Source: Acidobacteriota bacterium
GTDB taxonomy: Bacteria > Acidobacteriota > Terriglobia > Terriglobales > Acidobacteriaceae
Assembly: GCA_003224755.1 (NCBI GenBank)
Contig: QHZR01000075.1
Coordinates: 27,170 to 63,381 of the forward strand
Reading direction: 5' to 3'
DNA: 36,212 nucleotides
Shown here: positions 8,109 through 16,667 of the stretch, in pieces
How the letters are laid out: each line of letters opens with the position of its first letter
How positions within the stretch are numbered: the stretch's first letter is position 1
The notes under the pieces: generated by a model
Databases searched by the model: none
The model's input: only the letters and a program-made list of their open reading frames with translations
Told to the model about the DNA's origin: nothing
Position numbers and translations under genes: made by a program

Positions 8109-8187
8109 CGACCCACGACCAACGACCAACGACCAACAACCCAATGGCGAATGTACTGACGGCTGATGGCTGACCGCTGATGGCTGG
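8109..8187. repeat. Two back-to-back heptamer tandem repeats
   Basis: Positions 8109-8136 hold four 7-bp units, CGACCCA followed by three CGACCAA. Positions 8161-8187 hold a second set: GGCTGAT, GGCTGAC, CGCTGAT, GGCTGG. Both have exactly the same 7-bp period but different sequence. They sit in the divergent spacer between the HAD gene and the E1 gene. TACAAT at 8190-8195, just after the array, could be a -10 box for E1. Confidence 0.8.
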
Positions 8188-8241
8188 TTTACAATACCTT
8201 GCGGCGCCGGGACTTTTTGAACTCGCGCCCCTCTGACGCGA

Positions 8242-10449
8242 ATGCCGACCAGGTCTCACGGAAAATCGGGCGCAGTTGCCGAGGCGAACAAAGCGGGCAA
8301 GACCTACGAAGGCCTGTCGCGGCAACAACTCATCGATGCCTACCGGCTAATGTACACCTCGCGGCGGCTCGACGACCGCGAGATCATGCTGAAGCGCCAG
8401 CAGAAAATCTTTTTTCAGATTTCCGGCGCTGGGCACGAGGCGGTTACGGTTGCTGCAGGCCTCGCCATGAAACCCGGCTACGACTGGTTCTTTCCTTACT
8501 ATCGCGACCGCGGATTATGCCTGGCGCTGGGAGCGACACCCCACGAAATGTTGCTGGGCGCAGTCGGAGCCGCTGAGGACCCGAGTTCCGGCGGCCGCCA
8601 GATGCCCTCGCATTGGGGCTTCAAACGCCTGAATGTAGTCACACAGTCGTCCTGTACGGGCACCCAAATTTTGCATGCGGTCGGCTGTGCCGAAGCCAGC
8701 CGCTATTTCATGTTGCATCCGAATGCGGGGCAGAAGTTCGCGGGTGATTACCGCGAGTTCAAAGACGTGCAGTTCCAGGGTGACGAAGTCACATACGTGT
8801 CGCTCGGCGACGGTACTAGTAGCGAAGGCGAATTCTGGGAGGCGATGAATTCTGCCGCGAACCTTCGCTTACCCATTGTCTTCCTCGTCGAAGACAACGG
8901 TTACGCGATCTCCGTCCCCGTTGAAGTACAAACGGCGGGCGGAAATATTTCGCGCTTGGTTTCTGGCTTCCCCAATTTTCATTTTGAGGAGATTGATGGT
9001 ACCGACCCCGTGGTCAGCTATGGGGCGTTGTCGCGCGCCGTAGCGCACTGCCGCGCCGGAATTGGCCCATCGTTCGTGCACGCGCATGTGATTCGCCCAT
9101 ACTCGCATTCGTTATCCGATGATGAAAAACTTTACCGCCCTGACGTCGAGCGCCAGCGCGATGCCGCTCGCGATCCCATTTCGCGAATGCAAATGTTTCT
9201 GATCCGCGAAGGCATTCTCGACGAAAAAGGAATCAATCGTCTTGAAAAAGATGTGGATGACAGCCTGCAAGCTGCAGTGGACCAGGTTTTGGCAGCACCG
9301 CTGCCGCAGCCGGAAACCATAAAGCAGTATTTGTATTCGCCCGATCTTGATCCCTCCTCGCCGGCGTTCGATACGCAGGTTGCCGTGGCCGAGCATTCAA
9401 CTCAAGAAAAGAAGCCCGCGCCCAAAACAATGGCGGACCTCATCAACGCCACTCTGCGCGATGAGATGAAACGCGACGAGCGCGTCGTAATTTTCGGCGA
9501 AGACGTTGCCGACTGCAGTCGCGATGAGTATCTGAAGCAGAAGATGGTCAAGGGCAAGGGCGGCGTCTTCAAGCTGACCGCAGGACTGCAGTGCGATTTC
9601 GGTTCGGAACGCGTCTTCAATTCTCCAATCGCTGAAGCAAGCATCGTGGGGCGGGCTGTAGGAATGGCGGTGCGTGGCCTGAAGCCGGTCGTGGAAATTC
9701 AGTTCTTCGACTATATTTGGCCCGCAATGATGCAGCTCCGCAATGAGCTTCCGGTAATGCGCTGGCGCTCGAATGGCGCATTCTCTTCGCCCTGTGTGGT
9801 GCGCGTCGCAATCGGAGGTTATCTCACCGGAGGAGCAATCTATCACTCGCAGTGCGGCGAGAGCATTTTCACCCACACGCCCGGAATGCGTGTGATCTTC
9901 CCTTCCAATGCTCTCGATGCGGTCGGACTTCTGCGGACTGCGATTCGCTGCGATGATCCGGTCATGTTTCTCGAGCACAAGCGGCTCTATCGCGAAACGT
10001 ATTTACGCGCTGCCTATCCTGGGCCCGATTACATGATTCCGTTCGGCAAAGCCAAAGTTGTTCATCCCGGCACCGATTTAACCGTGATCACTTATGGCGC
10101 TGTTGTCCCTCGCGCTTTGCAGGCCGTGCAGAGGCTCGATCGCGAACAGGGAGTGAAGATTGAGCTGATTGATTTGCGTTCGCTGAATCCGTATGACTGG
10201 GAAACGATTGCTGCATCCGTTCAGAAAACTAACCGCGTGATCGTCGCTTACGAGGACACTCTGAGTTGGGGCTATGGAGCAGAGATTGCCGCGCGAATCG
10301 CCGGAGAATTATTCGAGCATCTCGACGCCCCAGTAAAGCGCGTCGCCGCCAAAGACACCTTCATCGCTTATCAGCCAGTGCTCGAGAGCGCCATTCTGCC
10401 GCAGGTTCAGGATTTGTATTTGGCAATGAAGGAAGTAGTGGAGTACTGA
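8242..10449 (+). CDS. 2-oxoacid dehydrogenase E1, alpha and beta fused
   Basis: A 735-residue thiamine-diphosphate enzyme with both E1 subunits in one chain. The alpha part (about 25-375) carries the ThDP motif [19 protein letters not shown] (from residue 189) ending in EDNGYA (217-222), and the phosphorylation-loop-like region [15 protein letters not shown]. The beta part begins near residue 395 ([15 protein letters not shown]), with [14 protein letters not shown], the [18 protein letters not shown] block and a C-terminal transketolase domain with [16 protein letters not shown]. Sequence style is closest to the branched-chain 2-oxoacid (2-oxoisovalerate) type, but pyruvate cannot be excluded. 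It would decarboxylate the oxoacid and acylate lipoyl-E2. No E2 or E3 gene is adjacent. Weak ribosome binding site; start taken at the first ATG giving a plausible N-terminus. Confidence 0.88.
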   Translation: MPTRSHGKSGAVAEANKAGKTYEGLSRQQLIDAYRLMYTSRRLDDREIMLKRQQKIFFQISGAGHEAVTVAAGLAMKPGYDWFFPYYRDRGLCLALGATPHEMLLGAVGAAEDPSSGGRQMPSHWGFKRLNVVTQSSCTGTQILHAVGCAEASRYFMLHPNAGQKFAGDYREFKDVQFQGDEVTYVSLGDGTSSEGEFWEAMNSAANLRLPIVFLVEDNGYAISVPVEVQTAGGNISRLVSGFPNFHFEEIDGTDPVVSYGALSRAVAHCRAGIGPSFVHAHVIRPYSHSLSDDEKLYRPDVERQRDAARDPISRMQMFLIREGILDEKGINRLEKDVDDSLQAAVDQVLAAPLPQPETIKQYLYSPDLDPSSPAFDTQVAVAEHSTQEKKPAPKTMADLINATLRDEMKRDERVVIFGEDVADCSRDEYLKQKMVKGKGGVFKLTAGLQCDFGSERVFNSPIAEASIVGRAVGMAVRGLKPVVEIQFFDYIWPAMMQLRNELPVMRWRSNGAFSSPCVVRVAIGGYLTGGAIYHSQCGESIFTHTPGMRVIFPSNALDAVGLLRTAIRCDDPVMFLEHKRLYRETYLRAAYPGPDYMIPFGKAKVVHPGTDLTVITYGAVVPRALQAVQRLDREQGVKIELIDLRSLNPYDWETIAASVQKTNRVIVAYEDTLSWGYGAEIAARIAGELFEHLDAPVKRVAAKDTFIAYQPVLESAILPQVQDLYLAMKEVVEY

Positions 10450-10492
10450 AATTGCGCTCAAGGCCTGGTCTCTTATCAGCCTCCCTCCCATC

Positions 10493-10691
10493 TGTCATTC
10501 CGACCGAAACCGGATCATTCGCTTGGCGAATGATCTTGTGAAGTGGAGGAACCTGTTGTCTTATTGGAGCCGTTCCTCACACTATGTTGGAGCACAAGCT
10601 TGACACGCACGTCCTGACCCAAAAGGACAACAGGTTCCTCGACTGCGAAGATGATTCGCATTGCGAATGATCTTCTTCGCGCGGAATGACA
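10493..10691. repeat. 199-bp palindromic intergenic element
   Basis: The outer ends are a perfect 10-bp inverted repeat: TGTCATTCCG (10493-10502) and CGGAATGACA (10682-10691). Inside is a perfect 15-bp inverted repeat, GAGGAACCTGTTGTC (10546-10560) and its complement (10626-10640). Each arm carries its own hairpin: GATCATTCGC/GCGAATGATC at 10513-10535 (perfect, loop TTG), and a 13-position stem with one mismatch at 10647-10675. No reading frame of note lies inside. It resembles a non-autonomous MITE- or REP-type element and lies between the E1 gene and the convergent barrel gene. Confidence 0.85.
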
Positions 10692-10739
10692 CTAACGGGG
10701 ATAAGTCTAAGAGGAGTTCTTTAGAGCCTAAAGCGAAGT

Positions 10740-12431
10740 TTAGAAGCTGAACGCCACGCCGCCCCGCACAGCCCGCGCCGACTGTACTAGATACACCGTC
10801 CGCCCATCCTGGCTGAACACCGGCACATAACCCTGCGCTAGCAGGTTGCGGACTTCAAGCACCACGTCCATGTGTCCAGGCAGTCCGCCGGTTCCAGGAA
10901 CCGGCTGGCGGAAGAAGAAATCGAGGAATGGATCTGCCTGCCCGGCCGAGGCGTTGAACATGTCCACGGGAGTAAGAGTGCGGCCACTGGTCCAGCCGTA
11001 AGAAGCCATCCAGCGCGTCTTGGTGCCTGGAGTCGTACCCGTCAGCTTGGCCGAAATCGCATGACGATTTCTGGTGACGCTCTCGCCGCGCACGTCTTCG
11101 AAATTATGCTGCTCCCCATCCTTCAGGTCCAGCGCGCCACCATAGCTATAGTCCATGGTGGCAGTGATGTCGGAAGCCAACTTCTGCTCCAGCACCAGCC
11201 TCATGCCCCGGGTTTCAAGATCGCGTCCCTGGTAGGTGAACGTTCCCGAGTAAATGTCCGGCAGTACCTCGCCATTGATCGAGGCAAATTCACCGACGCC
11301 GGTGAGTGCAGGGTCGCCTATCCGGTCTGAATAAACCGCCGCCTGCATGCTGGTCTTGCCTTCGCGATGTGAAAACGCAATTTCCTGATGATGGGCCCTT
11401 TCCAGTGCCGGCATGAATCCCGCCATGCTGACTCGTGGGTCCGTCTCGCTCAAATCCGCCGGGGAGGTTTCGAAGCCCTTTTGCGCTCTGCTGTCCGGAC
11501 GTGATGTCGCGTAGCGATATTCAATCATAGTATCCGGAGACAAGTGAGCTGAAACAGAGCCAAAGGGACGAAACGCAGTCACTTTGCCCAGGAACTGGAT
11601 CGTCTGCAATTCACTGCCGAACTTCAATTCCAGCACGTCGCCGAGAGAAACACTGTCCCCCACGCTCAACGCCAGCGCCTGCAATTCCGCGTTATGCTGC
11701 CCAATCATCAACGGTGACGTCAGCTTCCGCAGCGTGAAAGCGATTTCGGGAGTAGATCCATTCGGGATCTGGTGTTTGAACGATGCCCGCACAACCGCGT
11801 TCGGAACGCTCGCACCGTATCCAACATTTCCGTTGAACGTTAACGTCCCGGTCGAGAGCAGCGACTTCTCAACCCGGAAACCTGTGCTCATATCGGAGAT
11901 CGCTCCGAACCCGTTCGCAGGCGCCCCGGCAACGAAGGAGAGCGTGCCCTTCAAGTCTCGCCTCGATTGCTCGCCCTTGGCTATAACGACAGGAGAGCCG
12001 TCAGGCAAAAGACGCAACACTGGCCGGGTCGAAGCCGATCGCAATACCCAGTCCCAATCCCCGTCGTCGGTGCCTTCGCGGCGTGGGGCAAACTGAATGA
12101 CGTCGAAAATGGTCGAAAGGGTAAGGTTCAGCAGCACTCCAGCCCCCGCCTTCAGACCGATTTTCTCGCGGAGCGTAGGTAGGAAAGAAGGGGCAGAAAC
12201 CTTGATACTGTACACGCCCGGAATAAGTCCGGAGGCGCTGAAGAACCCTTTTTCGTCGGTGAAAACTCTGAAGTTCTCGAACGCCGATCCCAACACTTCA
12301 ACCACTGCGCCCATCTGCGGTGCACCCTCAGCATTGCGGACGAAGCCCGAAATTGTGGCCGACCGTTCTGCGCACCACCCCGGCAATACCACACCGAGCG
12401 CAATTACGATCAGGCCGAGCTTACGCAGCAT
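10740..12431 (-). CDS. Outer-membrane barrel with N-terminal regulatory-like domain
   Basis: A 563-residue exported protein: signal peptide MLRKLGLIVIALGVVLPGWC, then a carboxypeptidase-regulatory-like Ig domain (about 24-110; SGFVRNAEGAPQMGAVVEV, GLIPGVYSIKVSAPSF), then beta-rich repeats ending in VRGGVAFSF with a C-terminal phenylalanine, typical of outer-membrane barrels. Unlike the Oar-like receptor at 2662, no TonB plug domain is recognisable and the protein is half the length. It starts 17 bp after the stop of the GWxTD gene, with GAGG six bases before the ATG, so the two are almost surely co-transcribed. Function unknown; an outer-membrane partner of the GWxTD protein is the simplest inference. 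Confidence 0.75.
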   Translation of the reverse strand: MLRKLGLIVIALGVVLPGWCAERSATISGFVRNAEGAPQMGAVVEVLGSAFENFRVFTDEKGFFSASGLIPGVYSIKVSAPSFLPTLREKIGLKAGAGVLLNLTLSTIFDVIQFAPRREGTDDGDWDWVLRSASTRPVLRLLPDGSPVVIAKGEQSRRDLKGTLSFVAGAPANGFGAISDMSTGFRVEKSLLSTGTLTFNGNVGYGASVPNAVVRASFKHQIPNGSTPEIAFTLRKLTSPLMIGQHNAELQALALSVGDSVSLGDVLELKFGSELQTIQFLGKVTAFRPFGSVSAHLSPDTMIEYRYATSRPDSRAQKGFETSPADLSETDPRVSMAGFMPALERAHHQEIAFSHREGKTSMQAAVYSDRIGDPALTGVGEFASINGEVLPDIYSGTFTYQGRDLETRGMRLVLEQKLASDITATMDYSYGGALDLKDGEQHNFEDVRGESVTRNRHAISAKLTGTTPGTKTRWMASYGWTSGRTLTPVDMFNASAGQADPFLDFFFRQPVPGTGGLPGHMDVVLEVRNLLAQGYVPVFSQDGRTVYLVQSARAVRGGVAFSF

Positions 12432-12448
12432 TCATGACCTCAAACCTG

Positions 12449-14218
12449 CTATTCCACAGCGAAGGTCGCCGACGGATCCAGTGTCTGCTTAGAAATATTA
12501 TCGTTCACTTTGATCTGAATACGATACACCCCAGGATCAAGCTTTGCAGATGCTACTGCCTTTTGCAACGTGACCTGATCCCCAAGATTGCCCATCGTGT
12601 CCGAATAATCTACGGCATGCACGACAGCCTTATTACTCGCCGCGTTCACAATGTCATACTCGAAAGTCGCCGAGGGCTTGTGGGTCTTTTGATCCACCGC
12701 AAGATTATAGACCTGCATCCAGAAATTCACCTTCTGGCCACGCTTGAATACCACAGGCTTGCCGTCGGACGGTGAAACCCGAGGACGCACCTTAGTGGTA
12801 CCGATTACAAACATCCCTGTGCCAATACTATTCGTTGGCACCGGTTGCACTTCGTCGGCCACGATCAGTGTGGAGCTCGCCAGCTTGTCTTCATCAAACG
12901 CCGGAACAATAATACCCCGGCTCCAGGTTCCCATCCGATCACCGTTCACGTCCTTCACCACCACGTCCAGCTTGTAACGGCCTGCACGGAGCGGCACCGC
13001 CTTCCAATAAATTTTGGAATTCTCGACTTCCTTCGGCAGTAGTTCTGCCGGAACGTCCGCAGTTACGGTGTCTTCAAAGGTCTGCGCGACTTTGCCCGTA
13101 AGGGTCGAGAGCCGGCCGAAGATGTTGACTACCCCATGCTGCACGCCATCTTTATCAGCGAACGTAATATCGCGATTTTTGATCTGTACTGTCACCGGCA
13201 CCAGAACCGTATCGTTCGTAATTCTGACAAAGTCAGTGCGAACGTCGAAAGGCATCAGGTTGTAGGAAATGTGAGTCCTGACCACCTCTTCCAGATCCTT
13301 GAATTTCACCGGCGGTGCTTGGTTGAGTTTTGAAAACTGTTCCAGGCGATCAAACTCTTTGCTCTGGTTGTATGATGCCCCCATCGGGCCGTTTCCGATG
13401 CGCTCCAGGCCATTGCCTCCCGTAAAACGGTCTGCTTTGTTGGCCCTCCCCATCTGTTCGTACATCGTCAAGCCCGCGTTCGGGACCATCAGCAGTGCGT
13501 CTTTCTTACTGCGATCCATGGTCATCTCATACGCGCCGCACATGCAGTCGTCCACGAATTCAATAATTACTTCTTCCCCGATTCCATCAATGTGCCGGTA
13601 ACGCCAATCCTCAAAGGGATAGGTGGACGTCTCTCCACCACCTTCTTCCATGGGTCGTTCATAGCTGCCACCTGAAGGATGAGATTCGACCTCATCCGGA
13701 GGTCCATAGACAATGTAAATCCGGCCACGATCAGTCATCCACCCCGGCTTCCCTGCGTAGTAATGTTCATTGGCATACTCTATCCGGCGGTAATGCTCGT
13801 CCTTGAATGCGTTGTCTTCGCTGTCGGGATCTGGATTGCGTCGGTCCCAGAATGACTCGATGAACTTCTCGCGCTCTTCCTCGTTGGAGAGCTGCATGAA
13901 AGCCTTGCGCTCATCGTCGGTGATGATCCATCGCACGTCTTCGTTAAGCCACTTCTTGTCGTCCACACTCAGTTCATGCTTAAAGGACTTCGCGTTCTCT
14001 TTCCTGCGCTTCTCGCTGATGGGTCGCTTAAGCGGATCGCCAGATTGGTCTTCTGTCTGGTCCACCTTTGCCGGGCTGGCCTGAGATGGGTCGGCCGCCG
14101 AACTCCCAGCCTTGTCCTGTTGCGCAATCGCCTCAGGTGCCACCGTCAGGCCAAAGATTGGCAGACCGAGTAGCACGATTGGCGTAGCGAGGCGACTCAA
14201 CAATTCGGAACGGGACAT
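12449..14218 (-). CDS. GWxTD domain-containing exported protein
   Basis: A 589-residue exported protein with an N-terminal signal sequence (LLSRLATPIVLLGLPIFGL, cleavage probably after AIA). A charged, disordered stretch (40-80) is followed by the GWxTD domain: FIESFWDRRNPDPDSEDNAF, then GKPGWMTDRGRIYIVYGPPD with G159-W160-M161-T162-D163. The C-terminal half is beta-rich, with Ig-like segments (VPLRAGRYKLDVVVKDVNGD, LDPGVYRIQIKVND). The domain is common in Acidobacteriota and Bacteroidota and its function is not known. It is the first gene of a likely two-gene operon with the barrel protein downstream. AAGGAG lies 11 bases before the start, a rather long spacing. Confidence 0.85.
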   Translation of the reverse strand: MSRSELLSRLATPIVLLGLPIFGLTVAPEAIAQQDKAGSSAADPSQASPAKVDQTEDQSGDPLKRPISEKRRKENAKSFKHELSVDDKKWLNEDVRWIITDDERKAFMQLSNEEEREKFIESFWDRRNPDPDSEDNAFKDEHYRRIEYANEHYYAGKPGWMTDRGRIYIVYGPPDEVESHPSGGSYERPMEEGGGETSTYPFEDWRYRHIDGIGEEVIIEFVDDCMCGAYEMTMDRSKKDALLMVPNAGLTMYEQMGRANKADRFTGGNGLERIGNGPMGASYNQSKEFDRLEQFSKLNQAPPVKFKDLEEVVRTHISYNLMPFDVRTDFVRITNDTVLVPVTVQIKNRDITFADKDGVQHGVVNIFGRLSTLTGKVAQTFEDTVTADVPAELLPKEVENSKIYWKAVPLRAGRYKLDVVVKDVNGDRMGTWSRGIIVPAFDEDKLASSTLIVADEVQPVPTNSIGTGMFVIGTTKVRPRVSPSDGKPVVFKRGQKVNFWMQVYNLAVDQKTHKPSATFEYDIVNAASNKAVVHAVDYSDTMGNLGDQVTLQKAVASAKLDPGVYRIQIKVNDNISKQTLDPSATFAVE

Positions 14219-14718
14219 AAAGATGGGTACTCCTTGGGACGTGCCCGGGGCATCAATATTTTATGTCTTGCCGAACCGGAACACAAGAGATCCTGGATTT
14301 TAAGCAGCATAAGGGCCGAAAAACCCCTAACTGCCAAGATTCCGTATACCTGTCGAATGGTTGTCTCAGGATTGTCAAAAGCTGCACAGCCTCTGAGAAA
14401 TGTGGGGACAGCCGCCCTCGGCTGTCCGGTCGAGCGCAGCTCGAAACCAAACCGAACCAGCTTTCGGGGGTAGTGCTCCGTTGCCGAAATTCACCTCCCC
14501 GCCGCACTCACCTCTCTGCCGCTTACGCTATATAATCGCAAAGCCCCTGCTTCAGGAACTTTTCCCAGCGACCCGTCGTACCTTCCAGTGCGAGCTTGCG
14601 GACGTTACGGCAAAGGGCAGACGGGGCCTGATATTTTCTAACGAATGCCCGTGTGGTTCGTCCAAGAGCACAAGGGACTCGGAGCGTTCAGTTGTCCCAG
14701 TTTGAGCAGGAGAAAAGC
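14219..14718. other. 500-bp spacer between divergent genes, no gene seen
   Basis: The spacer separates the GWxTD operon (leftward) from the ABC ATPase (rightward), so it should hold both promoters; I could not place either with confidence. It contains the 14406-14427 hairpin. Short open frames cross it on both strands, but none has a ribosome binding site or a protein-like composition. The frame of the ATPase is open from 14653, but its likely start is 14719. Confidence 0.6.
14406..14427. repeat. Perfect 9-bp hairpin
   Basis: GGACAGCCG (14406-14414) and CGGCTGTCC (14419-14427) form a perfect stem with a 4-nt loop CCCT. It lies within GTGGGGACAGCC sequence and has no T-run. It looks like a REP-type repeat unit rather than a terminator. 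Confidence 0.7.
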
Positions 14719-15462
14719 ATGGCCACTGCAGAAGTAATCAACATCTCCCAACCCCACGTGTCGGCTCCTCCCGAGTCCTGCATGATCTTCACTTCGGACC
14801 TCTGGAAGACCTACGACATGGGATCCGAGCAGCAGGTTCACGCTCTTCGTGGTGTCAATCTTCAGATTCGCCGCGGCGAATACATCGCCATCATGGGGCC
14901 TTCGGGATCAGGCAAATCAACCCTGATGAACCTGATCGGCTGCCTCGACTCTCCCAGCCGGGGCCAGTACTGGCTCAACAGCCAGCTTGTCAGCGAGCTT
15001 GATGACGACGAACTGGCCCGAATTCGCAACAAGGAAATCGGCTTCGTCTTCCAAACGTTCAACCTGCTGGCCCGCGCCACCGCTCTGCACAATGTCGAAC
15101 TTCCGCTGATCTATGCCGGAATGCCCGCATCCGAGCGCGTCGAGCGGGCCAAGGACGCCCTCACCGCCGTCGGCATGGAATCGCGCATGAGCCACAAGCC
15201 CAACGAGCTCTCCGGAGGACAGCGGCAACGCGTCGCCATCGCCCGCGCCCTGGTGAACCGGCCGTCAATCATTCTCGCCGACGAGCCCACCGGCAACCTC
15301 GACTCGCAGACCGGCAACGAGATCATGGCCCTCTTCGACCGCCTGCATTCCGAAGGCAACACCATTGTTCTCGTCACCCACGAGCACGACATCGCCGAGT
15401 ACGCCCACCGCATCGTCTTTATTAAGGATGGCGTGGTGGAGCGGGATGAAGTGAAGAGATAA
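14719..15462 (+). CDS. ABC transporter ATP-binding protein, LolD/MacB type
   Basis: A 247-residue ATPase. Start at 14719 ([10 protein letters not shown]) is chosen because GCAGGAG lies just before it. Walker A is GPSGSGKST (60-68), the Q-loop is VFQTFNLL (Q112), the signature LSGGQRQR begins at 164, Walker B is [12 protein letters not shown] (184-195), and the H-loop histidine is H221 (VTHEHD). The LNRIGCLD-like [15 protein letters not shown] segment is typical of the LolD/MacB/FtsE group, which couples to FtsX-like permeases for lipoprotein release, efflux or mechanotransmission. No permease gene is present on either side; downstream lies a gene-poor, repeat-bearing stretch, so a partner may have been lost or may be encoded elsewhere. 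Confidence 0.88.
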   Translation: MATAEVINISQPHVSAPPESCMIFTSDLWKTYDMGSEQQVHALRGVNLQIRRGEYIAIMGPSGSGKSTLMNLIGCLDSPSRGQYWLNSQLVSELDDDELARIRNKEIGFVFQTFNLLARATALHNVELPLIYAGMPASERVERAKDALTAVGMESRMSHKPNELSGGQRQRVAIARALVNRPSIILADEPTGNLDSQTGNEIMALFDRLHSEGNTIVLVTHEHDIAEYAHRIVFIKDGVVERDEVKR

Positions 15463-16161
15463 TTCCACCGAATCGGAAATGCTCCACGGTTGGAAAAACC
15501 GGGAAGAGTGAGGGCAAGGCTCAGTTGGGTGGCTCAATTGCAGGAAAATTCAAGAAGGGTGAGCCAGCTGGCCAAATCACATCCTAATCTTCATCGCTCG
15601 GCTCCTTTCTTCGGAGCCTTGATACGTTTTGAGCGCAGCAAGTCTACTCGCCCGCAAAGAGCCGACACGTATCTAATCAGCCCAAAGGGGAGCGCTGAAG
15701 TCGAGGAGCATGGTAGTGCCACGAAGGGTGTCTAGGGAAACAGGTATTTACCCGAGAGAAAGCCGCCGATCGAGCAGGCTACGGTCAGTGCCCAGAAACC
15801 CTTCTTTCTTGCAGCGGACACTCGCATCGTAAGAAAAAATAGAGAAGTTACGAAAGGTGCCAGCAAAAATGCGATCGGCGCCTCAGAATGTGACTCTCAA
15901 GCAGCATGATCGCTATCGCCATCCCGAGCCTTTGTGCAACAAAGGCTCGGTCATCATTACTATCCAAGTAAACACTCCTCAAACTGTGAAATTCATGAGC
16001 TAACTGGGAAGCTAGGCTATGGATGCCCCACAGTTGGCAAGTATAAATTGGTGCAGTTTGAATACCCAGCCGCCAACCCAGCCTCAGCGCCGAAGAGCTG
16101 TGAGGTTGGCGGGTGGCCTACTTCTCCTGCATGGTCGGTAAGTATATCCCGACTCTAGTAA
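15463..16161. other. 700-bp stretch without a recognisable gene
   Basis: No open frame here has a ribosome binding site or a recognisable protein pattern. It holds a strong hairpin at 15925-15951 and ends at the broken start of a REP-associated transposase. It may be the residue of lost genes downstream of the orphan ATPase; this is an inference. Confidence 0.5.
15925..15951. repeat. Perfect 11-bp hairpin near the RAYT remnant
   Basis: CCGAGCCTTTG (15925-15935) and CAAAGGCTCGG (15941-15951) pair perfectly around TGCAA. No T-run follows. It lies about 210 bp upstream of the truncated REP-associated transposase, and could be a REP-type target of that enzyme family. Confidence 0.65.
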
Positions 16162-16557
16162 AAACTGATTAGTGAATCGGAAAGAGCCAACCCCTCCGTC
16201 GTGATCCAGGCTATTAAGTTGGGCGTGGCCCGCCGTATTTTGTCAGCCCACAAGCGATGCGAAAAACGAAAAGCCGCGCAGGAAGGACTTTGGTTGAATC
16301 CAGTGCCACAGCATACCTGGCAAGCTCGCTTTTACGATTACAGGGCCGGACGCAAACGGCTGGAAAAGCTACGCTATATTCACCGCAACCCGGTTCGCCG
16401 AGGATTAGCAGAGAACCCCGAGCAATGGCGCTGGAACAGCTTCCGCGCTTATGCCTATGGAGAAACCGGACCGGTGCGAGTGAATGACTGGACCGTGCTC
16501 AAGATGAAAATCCGCGAACCCGTGACTTTTACGAATTCGAAATCCAAAACCGCCTAG
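16162..16557 (+). pseudogene. 5'-truncated REP-associated tyrosine transposase (RAYT)
   Basis: The frame opens right after a stop at 16159 with KLISESERANPSVVIQAIKL, which corresponds to the middle of RAYT/Y1-transposase proteins just after the HUH histidines (normally ...HVHLLISEPER...). It continues with WQARFYDY, KRLEKLRYIHRNPVRRGL and WRWNSFRAYAYGETGPV, the conserved C-terminal half. The N-terminal part with the metal-binding HUH motif is gone, and a few residues seem missing between FYDY and RKRLEKL. The catalytic tyrosine region cannot rescue activity without HUH, so this is a dead fragment. RAYTs are thought to mobilise REP palindromes, in keeping with the many hairpins in this window's spacers. 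Confidence 0.85.
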
Positions 16558-16620
16558 GGTTGGGGAAAGCCGACGAAACCAACTCGAAACCGATGACAGG
16601 TTATCATCCTTCTCCGAACT

Positions 16621-16646
16621 AAAAAGGCCCCGCATAGGGGCTTTTT
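16621..16646. terminator. Bidirectional intrinsic terminator
   Basis: GCCCC/GGGGC stem with loop GCATA, flanked by five A on the left and five T on the right. It serves the minus-strand transpeptidase gene (stop at 16668) and could also end plus-strand transcripts from the RAYT remnant. Confidence 0.85.
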
Positions 16647-16667
16647 CGGGTTTCTGCAGGCGGAACC

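Noticed and set aside
9397-9978. 193-residue reverse frame inside the fused E1 gene
   Set aside because: Antisense shadow of the beta-subunit half.
14263-14535. Plus-strand frame of 90 residues in the spacer before the ATPase
   Set aside because: Crosses the 14406 hairpin and has no ribosome binding site or protein-like segments.
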